A stretch of DNA of 64,000 bases from Allochromatium tepidum. GTDB taxonomy: Bacteria > Pseudomonadota > Gammaproteobacteria > Chromatiales > Chromatiaceae. Positions 25,196-33,131 of this stretch are shown here, piece by piece. Position numbers and translations under genes: made by a program. The notes under the pieces are model-generated. The model had not been told where the DNA came from. It was given only the letters and a program-made list of their open reading frames with translations, and did not search any database. Within the stretch, counting starts at the first letter, position 1. The number at the start of each line of letters is the position of its first letter. The stretch spans positions 62,001-126,000 of the forward strand of contig NZ_AP024564.1 in assembly GCF_018409545.1 (NCBI RefSeq). The letters are read 5' to 3'.

Positions 25196-26302
25196 TCATT
25201 GGCGTATAGCCCAAATATCATATTCAGTCATTGGGGTGGTCTTGTTGCGAAGAAAGGCGTCCGCCTGACGCTTGCCCTTTGTAGCGGATCCTGCCTCCTT
25301 GATGGCCTGGATACGCCAACCACTTCCGCTCAGCGAATTCTTGATAATACCCAGCGGATTGGCGCGCCTGTCCGTGATGCCACCGAACCGGATGACCATC
25401 TTGGCATCTTCCGCACACACCTCTTTAGCGTTGCGCCATACCAGACGCAGATCGGCTGCAAAGTCTTCAGGGCTGGAATGAACCACCTGATCTCGATTGC
25501 TGTAGTCGACAGTGTCGGGGCCGCCGACGAACCAGTTGCGTAGCCACTGATCAGGGATGTAGGTTCGCATGCCGTAGTAGGGGGGTGAGGTGATCACCCA
25601 GTCAAAGCGCGTTCCTGGCGTTTCCGGCTGGAGAGAATCGGCATTGCGGCTATCGGCTAGTCGCACGGCTCCCGTGATGTCGGAAGATGTTCTGAAGTAG
25701 CGTTTCGCTCGCCGCTCAATGACTGCCAGGACATCGACCGGTTCAGGCACAAGCCCACGTTTCTGCCAGAAGCGCAACGCATAGGCTGGCTTCGGCGCGT
25801 AGGTGCGAGGGCATTGGTTGGAGAAGTAGCTCGGGAAGTTCTTCTGCCTCGGGCCATGCAGCGCACCCAGCACGATGCCACGGAGTGCGATACGCGCGTC
25901 CGTGGTGCAGTCCTCCATAAATGCCTCCCGGAATCGACACAACGAATCCAGCACGGTTGGGTGAAATGCCCATTGCCAAAACTCACCGGTCGGGATGTGG
26001 TGCGCGTCACGTTCGGTCAGAATACTGCGCGCTTCGGCAAGGATGTCATCGACGGTGGCCGTCGCGAGCTTGGAGGCCGTAATGGCTATAGCAACCGGGC
26101 TGGAATCCACTCCAAGGGAACGGAGGCCGACCAGACGTGCCGCGAAATTGGTGGTGCCCCGGCCGCAGAAGGGGTCGAGCACGACATCACCCGAGCGCGC
26201 TTTCCGCTGCAGTATGTTCAGCGGAAAATCGAGCGGGAACATCGTGAAATACGGACAAATCCCATTCAGGGCGGCATCGCCACGCTGAAAGTCAACAGTC
26301 AT
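25196..26302 (-). CDS. DNA methyltransferase (amino-group, TRM11/N4-N6 type)
   Basis: About 368 residues. Motif I DPFCGRGTTNFAARLVGLRS binds S-adenosylmethionine, and TSPPYYGMRTYIPDQWLRNW carries the catalytic SPPY. This layout is that of DNA N4-cytosine or N6-adenine methyltransferases. The ATG at 26302 is chosen because taaggg lies seven bases before it; the frame also allows 26323. No restriction endonuclease is recognisable beside it, so it may be a solitary methylase or pair with the 231-residue protein downstream. Confidence 0.85.
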   Translation of the reverse strand: MTVDFQRGDAALNGICPYFTMFPLDFPLNILQRKARSGDVVLDPFCGRGTTNFAARLVGLRSLGVDSSPVAIAITASKLATATVDDILAEARSILTERDAHHIPTGEFWQWAFHPTVLDSLCRFREAFMEDCTTDARIALRGIVLGALHGPRQKNFPSYFSNQCPRTYAPKPAYALRFWQKRGLVPEPVDVLAVIERRAKRYFRTSSDITGAVRLADSRNADSLQPETPGTRFDWVITSPPYYGMRTYIPDQWLRNWFVGGPDTVDYSNRDQVVHSSPEDFAADLRLVWRNAKEVCAEDAKMVIRFGGITDRRANPLGIIKNSLSGSGWRIQAIKEAGSATKGKRQADAFLRNKTTPMTEYDIWAIRQ

Positions 26303-26434
26303 TTTTTGACCCTTATACATCAAATTGCCTTAATTTAGGCCAGAATTATATTCTGGGTCTTTTCAAGACAGAAGCGGGCAAACGCAACATGGAACGCCTG
26401 AACGAAGAACTAAATCTGTGAATACTCCCGCGCA

Positions 26435-27769
26435 TCATGCGGCGCATTGATGCGGGGCTTCAAGCTCTCGCAACCAAAGCGTTGAGAGCGTGACCGGTAT
26501 TCTCGGTTTGCCAGGGGAACGTCTGTCCTCTGACAACTGCCCGTCCTTGCGGCGGGTCAGTTTGTTTTTCCAGGCCCAATAGCGGGCGCCGATGTTGTAG
26601 CTGGCGTTGAGATCAGCGCTGTACTGCTTGCCATTGGCAAAGGTTGCCCGTTCGTATTGCTGGGTATCGCGTTGAACGCGGCCCGAGCCGTCGAAGGCCC
26701 AGGATGAGGTGCCGCGCGCATAGACGTAGACGATCCGCCCACCGGCCTCGGTCATCTTCTGCTCGATCAGCGTGGCGAGTCGACGATGGAGCCACTGATG
26801 GAAGCGCTGACGCAGGCCCGAGCGTTTCTTGCCCGCCTTAGGACGCCAGCCTTTCAGATCTTCCAGCACAATCACGTCAGCGCCATGCTCCAACGCAAAA
26901 TTCACCACGCGCCGCGAGGTCTGCTGGGCGATCTGCTCGTTGATGTGCTGGGCCTTGCGATACCAGGTTCGCGCGAAGCCCTTGGAGAGCTTGGCGGTTT
27001 TGCGCGCTTTGTTGCGGATGATCCGGGCGCGCTTGTCACGACGGTCTATATCTGCGGCGGGGTGGAAAAAACCGCGCGCCGAGACAGTGCCGTTTTGCGA
27101 AACAAGGCTGGCTGTTGCCAGCGTATTGATCCCCACATCCACCGCGCAGACGCGCCCGTGATCGGGGAGTCGTGGCGGTGTGACATTGACCGGGACCGCC
27201 AGGTGATAGTCCCGATTGAGCACGAGCGTTGGCGATTTAACGACGCCCGTGTGGTGGCGCTGGCGGACCGACTTGATGGCCACGTCATGCCAGAGCCACT
27301 CCTTGCCATTCCACAGTTTCAAGGTGGCGGTGGTGAAATCGGTATCGAACTTCACCAATTGTCCCCGGTACAGCACCGGATAGCACTGAGCAACCGGGTT
27401 GAATCGTGGCGGACGGGCTTGGCGGTGTTTACGCTCGCCGCCTTGCCAGGCTTGATAGCGGCTCAGGTAGCTCGACACCTGGCCCTTGACGAACTCGATG
27501 GCGGCGCGGCGTAAATAGGACGGGAACTTGTAGAAGCGCTTGGCGAAATAGTGATGACGCGGGTTTGGGTGCAGCTTCGTGGGATGGATGAGCCGTTCGA
27601 CGGCGGCGGCAAAGCTGGGCGCAGCGTGGAGTTCCGGCCAGTTATTCAACACCACGATCGAGAGCGCACGGCAAAACTGACGGTATTCCGCCAGCGTCAG
27701 CCGCATCAGATGCCGCTGATACGAGGTGGCTTGCAGGGGCCACTTATCCGTGCGTATCATGGTTTCCAT
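26435..27769 (-). CDS. tnpB: TnpB-family protein lacking the zinc-finger cysteines
   Basis: 444 residues. RuvC residues are in AVDVGINTLATASL (Asp), VIVLEDLKGW (Glu) and YSADLNASYNIGARYWAW (Asp). Between the last two, where most TnpB proteins have CxxC ... CxxC, the sequence is GTSSWAFDGSGRVQRDTQQY with no cysteine. I recall this as a known TnpB subgroup, so it is not necessarily dead. The C-terminal end overlaps the element hairpin. Confidence 0.9.
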   Translation of the reverse strand: METMIRTDKWPLQATSYQRHLMRLTLAEYRQFCRALSIVVLNNWPELHAAPSFAAAVERLIHPTKLHPNPRHHYFAKRFYKFPSYLRRAAIEFVKGQVSSYLSRYQAWQGGERKHRQARPPRFNPVAQCYPVLYRGQLVKFDTDFTTATLKLWNGKEWLWHDVAIKSVRQRHHTGVVKSPTLVLNRDYHLAVPVNVTPPRLPDHGRVCAVDVGINTLATASLVSQNGTVSARGFFHPAADIDRRDKRARIIRNKARKTAKLSKGFARTWYRKAQHINEQIAQQTSRRVVNFALEHGADVIVLEDLKGWRPKAGKKRSGLRQRFHQWLHRRLATLIEQKMTEAGGRIVYVYARGTSSWAFDGSGRVQRDTQQYERATFANGKQYSADLNASYNIGARYWAWKNKLTRRKDGQLSEDRRSPGKPRIPVTLSTLWLRELEAPHQCAA

Positions 27770-27786
27770 GATTCATATCGTAGGTG

Positions 27787-28230
27787 ATGTCGATGGATAG
27801 ATCAAGCCTTAGAACCAGCAACCACAGTGCTTACAGGCTTTATTATCATCTAGTGCTGTCAATGAAGTATCGGCACAAATGTCTGACGGCGCCGATGCTC
27901 GCACGGCTCGAAGAGATCCTGCGTGACCTGCTGACCAAATGGGGGTGTCAGATGGTCGAATTCGGTGGCGAGGCCGACCACGTGCATCTGCTGTTCGAGG
28001 CTCCGCCCACGGTCAAGCTCTCCGATCTGGTCAAGAACCTGAAGTCCGTCACCGCCCGCCGGATGCGCAAGGAGTTCGCCCAAGAACTCGCGCCGTATTA
28101 CTGGAAGCCCTATTTCTGGAACCGTGCCTATGCCCTGATCAGTGTGGGCGGGCGTGCCAACATCGATACGCTGCTGCGCTATATCGAAAACCAGGATGAC
28201 CCTCGCAAGCTCGGGCCGCCGCTTGACTGA
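27787..28230 (+). CDS. tnpA: IS200/IS605 single-strand transposase TnpA (Y1 HUH)
   Basis: About 147 residues. YHLVLSMKYRHKCLT, GGEADHVHLLFEAPP with the HUH histidines, and LLRYIENQDDP with the catalytic Tyr identify the Y1 transposase of IS200/IS605. It moves single-stranded DNA using the flanking hairpins. Several starts are close together (27784 GTG, 27787 ATG, 27793 ATG). Full length. Confidence 0.93.
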   Translation: MSMDRSSLRTSNHSAYRLYYHLVLSMKYRHKCLTAPMLARLEEILRDLLTKWGCQMVEFGGEADHVHLLFEAPPTVKLSDLVKNLKSVTARRMRKEFAQELAPYYWKPYFWNRAYALISVGGRANIDTLLRYIENQDDPRKLGPPLD

Positions 28231-28275
28231 CGCATCACGCTTCGCGTCGATGCGCAGGATGCGCGGCAAATTTGC

Positions 28276-29181
28276 TCAAGACGCCGCTACTGTTTGCTTC
28301 TGCGACAGCGCCAAGTATTCCTTACCAATCTGGTACAAATAGCGACGCTTGCTCAAGGCCTCAAAATCCGGCGGATCATCCGGAAGCTTTGAGCAGAAGA
28401 CGCGATGATTGTTCTTGACGAACGTGATGAAATCATACCAGTGTGATTCGATGTAATCGGCAACCTGGCGAATATCCTCGGAGGAGGGGACACGCGGAGC
28501 GCGTGCAAGCCGGTGCTGTTCCGGCTGAACGGGGGGCGGGGGCGGGAGATCCTGGATTCGGTGAGCGCTTTGCAACAGCTTTCCCCAACGCTTCATCAGA
28601 TAGTCTCGACTGCCGGTGAGAAGTTCTGAGCGCCCGATCTCCCTGAAAGCGTACCACTCCTGGGAGGAGAGGCGATCATAGCGATCCGTTGCGGCGACGT
28701 TGACGGCGCGTTCCAGACTTTTCCAAACGTCCTCGTCCGAGAAGGGCTTGATGGCGAATCCGATGAGTTCGCGCATCGTTGGCGGGAACTCGAAGCCGGA
28801 CGTGCGAATGTGGTCCAGGCGCTTGTATGTGTCCCAAATCGCCTCCGGCTTTAGACCGGACTGGATGAAAGTCTCCGACCAGGCATGAACGAGATCCGGG
28901 TCGTCGATCCATCGACGCGCCTGGGGCCAGTCGTAGCCGATGCGCTTGAGGAGTGCCAATACAAAGAATTGGCGTTCCTGCATGGCCTCTGAAACCGCCT
29001 CGGGTTCCTGCACCGGCACCGTGACATCAGGTTCCGGCCGGCTCGCAGGAGTATTCGGCTTCGATACAACCATTTGGGTCGATCGCACCGGAGACCGAGG
29101 AAGGGGTGAGACGTCCTGTTCGTTCAAGATATTCTTCCATTCCGGGATAGTCTCTGATAAGATCCCTGAGAGTGTCTTCAT
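28276..29181 (-). CDS. Replication-region protein, unknown function
   Basis: Up to 301 residues. A Pro/Ser-rich N-terminal stretch precedes a helical domain (RQFFVLALLKRIGYDWPQAR, DDPDLVHAWSETFIQSGLKP, GFEFPPTMRELIGFAI). The layout, with the gene next to an HTH replication protein, recalls phage replication organiser or helicase-loader proteins, but I cannot name a family. The first 155 bases overlap the end of the upstream gene in another frame; an internal ATG at 28983 would avoid this. Confidence 0.55.
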   Translation of the reverse strand: MKTLSGILSETIPEWKNILNEQDVSPLPRSPVRSTQMVVSKPNTPASRPEPDVTVPVQEPEAVSEAMQERQFFVLALLKRIGYDWPQARRWIDDPDLVHAWSETFIQSGLKPEAIWDTYKRLDHIRTSGFEFPPTMRELIGFAIKPFSDEDVWKSLERAVNVAATDRYDRLSSQEWYAFREIGRSELLTGSRDYLMKRWGKLLQSAHRIQDLPPPPPVQPEQHRLARAPRVPSSEDIRQVADYIESHWYDFITFVKNNHRVFCSKLPDDPPDFEALSKRRYLYQIGKEYLALSQKQTVAAS

Positions 29182-30271
29182 CTGATTTCTGCCTTTTCAG
29201 GTGTTGTAAGACGCTTTTCGTCGTTGGTTGCTCGCCCCGACGAATCAACTCAGAGGCCGCCGTATCCACGGCGGCCTTTCCATATGTGGTAACAATGTTG
29301 GCAACGATCTGACGATCGTTGTCGTTAAAGGTCGCGATGGCGACCGCGCCCCCTTCATGCGGCTTTTCGACGTAGTTCCCCTCAAGCACTTTGATGAAGT
29401 TGTTGGGCTTCATCAACCAGTCAAAGTCCGCACGCCATTGGGCTTTTTTGCCAATCAGGAATGGGCAACGCGAGACAAGTAAGAAGAAATTGTCGAAAAA
29501 GCAAAGCCCGGCCGCAATCGGCCCGTCCGGTGTAGCGAATTCATCAAAGTAGCCGACTTTCTGGGCGTCATCCCACCGCAAACGAATCGCTTTTTGACGT
29601 GCGCGACTCACCGTATATGGCTGAGGAAGCATGGGCAGATGGTCTCGAAACAGTTCGAGCACTTTTTCGTAAGGAATCTCGGCACCGTTGCGCTTGGTGG
29701 CGGCATGTCTGGCAGCCTGATCAGCGAAGTCAGTGCCTGTCGTGTCAGTCGCCGGCGCATCTGGAGACACGAAATCCAAGGACTGCTGAGGCGGCTGTGT
29801 CGCCTCTACGTCCGTCTCACTGGATACAGAAACAGCCTGCTCTGGCTGAACCTCTGGTTCGGATGGCGCATCATCGGAAAGGGTGATTGCCGACTCAGGG
29901 GGAGGGGAGGGTGAAGCCGATTCGGCCTGAGCCGTCGGCACGACATTCGATAGCGTTTGCTCCAGGAGTGCTTGAATCTGCATCAGCTGCGCGCTGACCG
30001 TGGCTTCCAATCCCGACACCTTCGCTTCCAGAGCGATCACGGCCTCGGCCAGCGAGGCACGCTCATCGGCTTTTAGCCGGTAGTACCCCCACCGGCAACC
30101 ACCCATCTCGATCTGCCCATTACGGCACAGACGCGAGACGACGCGCGAGACCCTTGAGCGGTGCACCCCATGGCGTTGTGCAATGTCGCTGCAGTTGATG
30201 CGCGCAAACGTCTTGGCGTTCAGCGCCGCCAGGACGTCGTTTTCGATCGCGGCGTTTTTCTGGAAATCCAT
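29027..30271 (-). CDS. HTH replication-associated protein
   Basis: About 414 residues. The N-terminal winged helix (INCSDIAQRHGVHRSRVSRV) is followed by a coiled coil and a long acidic Pro/Ser linker (residues 110-180). The C-terminal segment WRADFDWLMKPNNFIKVLEG is a motif I associate with phage and plasmid replisome-organiser proteins that recruit the helicase. It lies upstream of the second origin's iterons and is read away from them. Starts with GTG or ATG three bases apart. Confidence 0.65.
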   Translation of the reverse strand: MDFQKNAAIENDVLAALNAKTFARINCSDIAQRHGVHRSRVSRVVSRLCRNGQIEMGGCRWGYYRLKADERASLAEAVIALEAKVSGLEATVSAQLMQIQALLEQTLSNVVPTAQAESASPSPPPESAITLSDDAPSEPEVQPEQAVSVSSETDVEATQPPQQSLDFVSPDAPATDTTGTDFADQAARHAATKRNGAEIPYEKVLELFRDHLPMLPQPYTVSRARQKAIRLRWDDAQKVGYFDEFATPDGPIAAGLCFFDNFFLLVSRCPFLIGKKAQWRADFDWLMKPNNFIKVLEGNYVEKPHEGGAVAIATFNDNDRQIVANIVTTYGKAAVDTAASELIRRGEQPTTKSVLQHLKRQKSDEDTLRDLIRDYPGMEEYLERTGRLTPSSVSGAIDPNGCIEAEYSCEPAGT

Positions 30272-30294
30272 CACGGTTACTCGAACTTATGAAC

Positions 30295-30585
30295 TTATGA
30301 ACAAGACGCCGAAGCGCCTTGCTCGGTATTTGCGCCCTGGTGGTCGCACCCACACCGATGCGGATTGCGCCGGAACCAGTTCGGACGAAGGGCCGATCTC
30401 TCCAGGACGCCATGCTCAACGAGCGAATGCAGCACACGGTTCGCGATGGCATGGGTCGTTCCGATTTCGCGTGCGACCTGGGCGACATTCACGCGCCGAA
30501 AAATTTCGGTGTTTCCGGCCTGCTCCAGGAGTCGCCGCTCAATCGCGACGTGGTTTTTTTTTGAGTTTTTTTGAGATTCAAGCAT
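30295..30585 (-). CDS. Small winged-helix DNA-binding protein
   Basis: 96 residues. INVAQ-type helix-turn-helix core (RRVNVAQVAREIGTTHAIAN RVLHSLVEHGVLERS) typical of a MarR-like winged helix, with a Cys/His-containing tail (HRCGCDHQ). It is 20 bases upstream of the replication protein and could regulate the operon or the origin. An upstream A/T tract and tandem gaacttat repeats at 30283-30298 are near its 3' end. Confidence 0.55.
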   Translation of the reverse strand: MLESQKNSKKNHVAIERRLLEQAGNTEIFRRVNVAQVAREIGTTHAIANRVLHSLVEHGVLERSALRPNWFRRNPHRCGCDHQGANTEQGASASCS

Positions 30586-30776
30586 GGTATGGACGCCTTT
30601 TTCGACACAGAAAATATTGCAATGTATTGACTTGATGTGTCAAGGCGCATTTTTGGATCGACGAGACTTAGCAGGCGCACCGGCGGGCGAATTTGGGTTA
30701 TATCGCACGATTTTTTGTTTTATTTTCCAGCAACTTGCACTGAAACTGAGCGAAAATGCGCGGGATTGCCGCGTGA

Positions 30777-30798
30777 CACGTTGCTCCGGGTAGGTTGG
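30777..30798 (+). repeat. Isolated iteron of replicon B
   Basis: One copy of cacgttgctccgggtaggt lies 95 bases before the tandem set, in the non-coding region upstream of the HTH gene. The rest of 30586-30776 holds an AT-rich promoter-like region with ttgac ... gtcaa at 30630-30646. Confidence 0.8.
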
Positions 30799-30893
30799 GG
30801 CGGTGATTTGCCGAGACATTTGCACGGATTTTTGCTTTAAAAATCCGCAGGGAAGGTCTAAACCGTGCGGAACTGTGCGGAATCGCTGCATGG

Positions 30894-31003
30894 CACGTTG
30901 CTCCGGGTAGGTTGGCACGTTGCTCCGGGTAGGTTGGCACGTTGCTCCGGGTAGGTTGGCACGTTGCTCCGGGTAGGTTGGCACGTTGCTCCGGGTAGGT
31001 TGT
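30894..31003 (+). repeat. Five tandem 22-bp iterons, origin of replicon B
   Basis: Copies starting cacgttgctccgggtaggt begin at 30894, 30916, 30938, 30960 and 30982. The period is 22 bases, as in replicon A, but the core sequence is different (sharing only cacg and gg), so the two initiators probably do not cross-bind. AT-rich repeats start 64 bases after the last iteron. Confidence 0.93.
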
Positions 31004-31066
31004 GCCTCGCAAAATCTCGCGCAATAGATTGTTTTTTCTAACAAAAATCCAAACCCCACCATACCC

Positions 31067-31110
31067 TAAGAAGTATTTAAGAAGTACTTTAAGAAGATTT
31101 TAAGAAGTAC
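31067..31110 (+). repeat. AT-rich direct repeats, probable DNA-unwinding element of replicon B
   Basis: Four taagaag(t/a) motifs start at 31067, 31078, 31090 and 31101, 11 to 12 bases apart. They are followed at once by a C-rich run with a G-rich hairpin partner (31110-31137). The arrangement matches replicon A. From 31138 to 31349 is non-coding and holds an IS200/IS605-like hairpin remnant at about 31203-31232. Confidence 0.72.
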
Positions 31111-31349
31111 CCCCCCCTCCCCCCCTCCCGGGGGGGAGTCCGGCTGGCCGAACCACCATGCACGAAATCGCATCCCACACTACGCCACGCCAGACGCTAT
31201 CCTTCCCCGCCCTGAAGGTGAAGGACGGGTTTGCCGCACGTCTTGATCAAGCGCACAGGCGCCGCTAGGGCGGCGCTACACTTAGGCAAGGGGGGTGAGG
31301 GCAGGGCGCTTCAGAAACGCCTCAGAAAGCGATACAGGCGGTTTAATCG

Positions 31350-32156
31350 CTATTCGGCGGTATGGCCTTTGGGCATCGTCGCTCGAATGGGACGCCCCAC
31401 GAGGCAGTCGCTGCCGCGATCAATGTCCAGTTCCCAGCCTGTCGCAAGGTTGAGGGCATCGAGCGCCTTGCGCAGATGCTGACGAAAACGCCACAACTCG
31501 GCATATTCGCTGCTGCTCAGTTCCTTGAGCAGTGACACCCTGATGGGGGTTGGAACCCGATGAGAGGCCAAGTAGGCATAGAGCCACTTGGCCAAGGCAT
31601 TACGGCCAAGTCTCGCTCTGATGTCGAGACTGAGCTTCGTCCAACCGGATTCGGCTCCAAACAGGATCGCCATCCTGGGGTTGAGCTTGATGATCACATG
31701 GTGGGTGACGCTGTCGCGAAACACTTCATCGATCAGACTGCCCTCGTAACTGTAGCGCTCCCCCTTGAGGTCAATGGCTCCTGATTTGAGCTTGGAGAGA
31801 CGTCCGTCAAGCAGATCCTGATTGGGGCCGGTATTTTTGAGTCCCATCAGTCGCAACAGACGCTGTCCGCTGACGCAAAAACGCCCTTGGAGATCCGCCG
31901 GGCTCTCGTGGGCGGCCTGTAGGACGGCCAGCCAGCAATCCAGATCGCCCTGATCCAGACGCAGGCCTGTGTAGATCAAGCGAAAGTTTGACAACGAAAC
32001 AAGGGTTTCTCGCCGCAACCCACGGCGATTGGTCGCATTGGCACCGGCAAACAGCGCACAACGCAGCGTCGCGTTCGGAGCCGCCAGCGCCCCGTCTCGC
32101 GCCACGTTCGGCAGGATTTTGAGAAAGTGCTGCATGCTGTCGAGGTTGGAGGCCAT
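31350..32156 (-). CDS. TrfA-family plasmid replication initiator (replicon B)
   Basis: 268 residues. APNATLRCALFAGANATNRR, FRLIYTGLRLDQGDLDCWLA and LAKWLYAYLASHRVPTPIRV line up with the same blocks of the first TrfA protein, though the overall sequence is quite different. It lacks the long charged N-terminus. A tagggat ribosome binding site precedes the ATG. It is read towards its own iterons and AT-rich repeats. It is the only initiator in the window with an unbroken origin. Confidence 0.87.
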   Translation of the reverse strand: MASNLDSMQHFLKILPNVARDGALAAPNATLRCALFAGANATNRRGLRRETLVSLSNFRLIYTGLRLDQGDLDCWLAVLQAAHESPADLQGRFCVSGQRLLRLMGLKNTGPNQDLLDGRLSKLKSGAIDLKGERYSYEGSLIDEVFRDSVTHHVIIKLNPRMAILFGAESGWTKLSLDIRARLGRNALAKWLYAYLASHRVPTPIRVSLLKELSSSEYAELWRFRQHLRKALDALNLATGWELDIDRGSDCLVGRPIRATMPKGHTAE

Positions 32157-32212
32157 AAAATCCCTACATTGCTGTTTTTTGTGTATCTATTTTACCCGTC
32201 TTGCGCGAAAAG

Positions 32213-32537
32213 CCCCGCCGTTCAGGGCGGGGAGGGATAGCGGCTACGACCGTGCCGCCGCCGGAAACAGGTGCAGGCTTTCCACCTGCCGGGCCGTGAG
32301 GCGCTGCCCGTAAGGGCCGAGTGACGGTGCGGCGTCTCACGACGCGACACGCGACGCTTTACCGTTCGCCTGCATGATCTCGACCTTTCAGAGCGGCGGA
32401 CTGAGGAAGCCTTCGCCGGTGCGTCGTGGCGACCTGTGGCACACGGAGCCCCTTTCGACCGTCCCGGTCAGGCGGGCTGAGGCTGGTCAACCCAGCCGGC
32501 TCTCACAAGCTCCGCCCTTCAGGGCGGGGGAGTTGAC
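32213..32537 (+). ncRNA. Non-coding relic with IS200/IS605-like hairpin ends and possible omega-RNA
   Basis: A 325-base stretch without a convincing ORF. It starts with hairpin ccccgcc ... ggcgggg (32213-32232) and ends with ccgcccttcagggcgg (32512-32527) followed by gggagttgacc. The end resembles right ends of TnpB elements, where an omega-RNA would finish and a guide begin (here ctttcagccgcaaaagg). It differs from the right end at 1028-1212, so it would belong to another TnpB family. RNA assignment is inference. Confidence 0.4.
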
Positions 32538-32554
32538 CTTTCAGCCGCAAAAGG

Positions 32555-32588
32555 CATGACATTGCTTTGTTCATGACATTGCTTTGTT
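32555..32588 (+). repeat. 17-bp tandem duplication
   Basis: catgacattgctttgtt occurs twice head to tail with no mismatch, between the hairpin relic and the TnpB fragment. Probably a small slippage or insertion scar. Confidence 0.8.
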
Positions 32589-32644
32589 TTTGTATCAAAA
32601 TACCCAGAACCACCGGCGCGCACGCGCACCTCCCCGTAGTCTGC

Positions 32645-32919
32645 CCCTGGACGTGGGGTTCGGTGAGATCCGCCGTCAGATCGACTACAAGGCCCAATGG
32701 TACGGGCGCACGGTGGTCCAGATCGACCGCTGGTATCCGTCGAGTCAACGGTGTGCCTGCTGCGGGCACCTGCATCGCGCCCTGCGCCTGAGTGACCGCC
32801 ACTGGATCTGTTCGTCGTGCGGCACGCGGCACGATCGGGATCTCAATGCCGCGCGCAACATCCTGGCGGCAGGCCGGGCCATCCTTCAGGGCGCCGATGC
32901 CCTGCGGGTGCATGAGTGA
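32645..32919 (+). pseudogene. C-terminal fragment of TnpB (copy 2 of the element at 1-1212)
   Basis: From 32645 the DNA follows 763-1027 closely and encodes DVGFGEIRRQIDYKAQWYGR, the zinc finger (CACCG ... CSSCG) and the final RuvC Asp in HDRDLNAARN. The first two RuvC residues are missing, so no nuclease is made. The right end is retained complete. The joined upstream frame (from 32584) is unrelated sequence. Confidence 0.88.
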
Positions 32920-33104
32920 GTTGGGACTACCGGAGGACGTCCGGGACGTAAAGCCTGTGGAGCGGGCACTGACGGCGGAACGGCGGTGGTTGAGCCGATC
33001 TACGCGTCATCCCGCATTGAAGCAGGAAAGGCGATTCGCGAGGACCGCCCGGCCGGGGAGCCGTACCCTGGGAATCCCCGTCCTTTAGGGCGGGGAGGAT
33101 GTCA
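32920..33104 (+). ncRNA. Right end and probable omega-RNA, copy 2
   Basis: About 185 bases matching 1028-1212 with two differences (g to a twice). Ends in the same ccccgtcc/gggcgggg hairpin and ggatgtca. The sequence beyond differs (acttccacaacttgcag), so the guide of this RNA would target a different site from copy 1. It stops 27 bases before the DUF4165 gene start and may supply part of that gene's 5' leader. Confidence 0.62.
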
Positions 33105-33131
33105 ACTTCCACAACTTGCAGGAGCAAATGG

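Larger units (their letters stand above)
26431..28254 (-). mobile_element. IS200/IS605-family element with divergent tnpB and tnpA
   Basis: Both edges carry the same kind of subterminal hairpin: cgcatca ... tgatgcg at 26431-26454 and cgcatc ... gatgcg at 28231-28254. Between them are tnpB (minus strand) and tnpA (plus strand), divergently arranged. No target duplication is expected for this family. True ends may lie a few bases outside the hairpins. Confidence 0.85.

Noticed and set aside
33099-33131. Upstream extension of the DUF4165 gene from 33099
   Set aside because: The first codons lie in the IS right end, and the ATG at 33132 has a better ribosome binding site and directly precedes the signal peptide.
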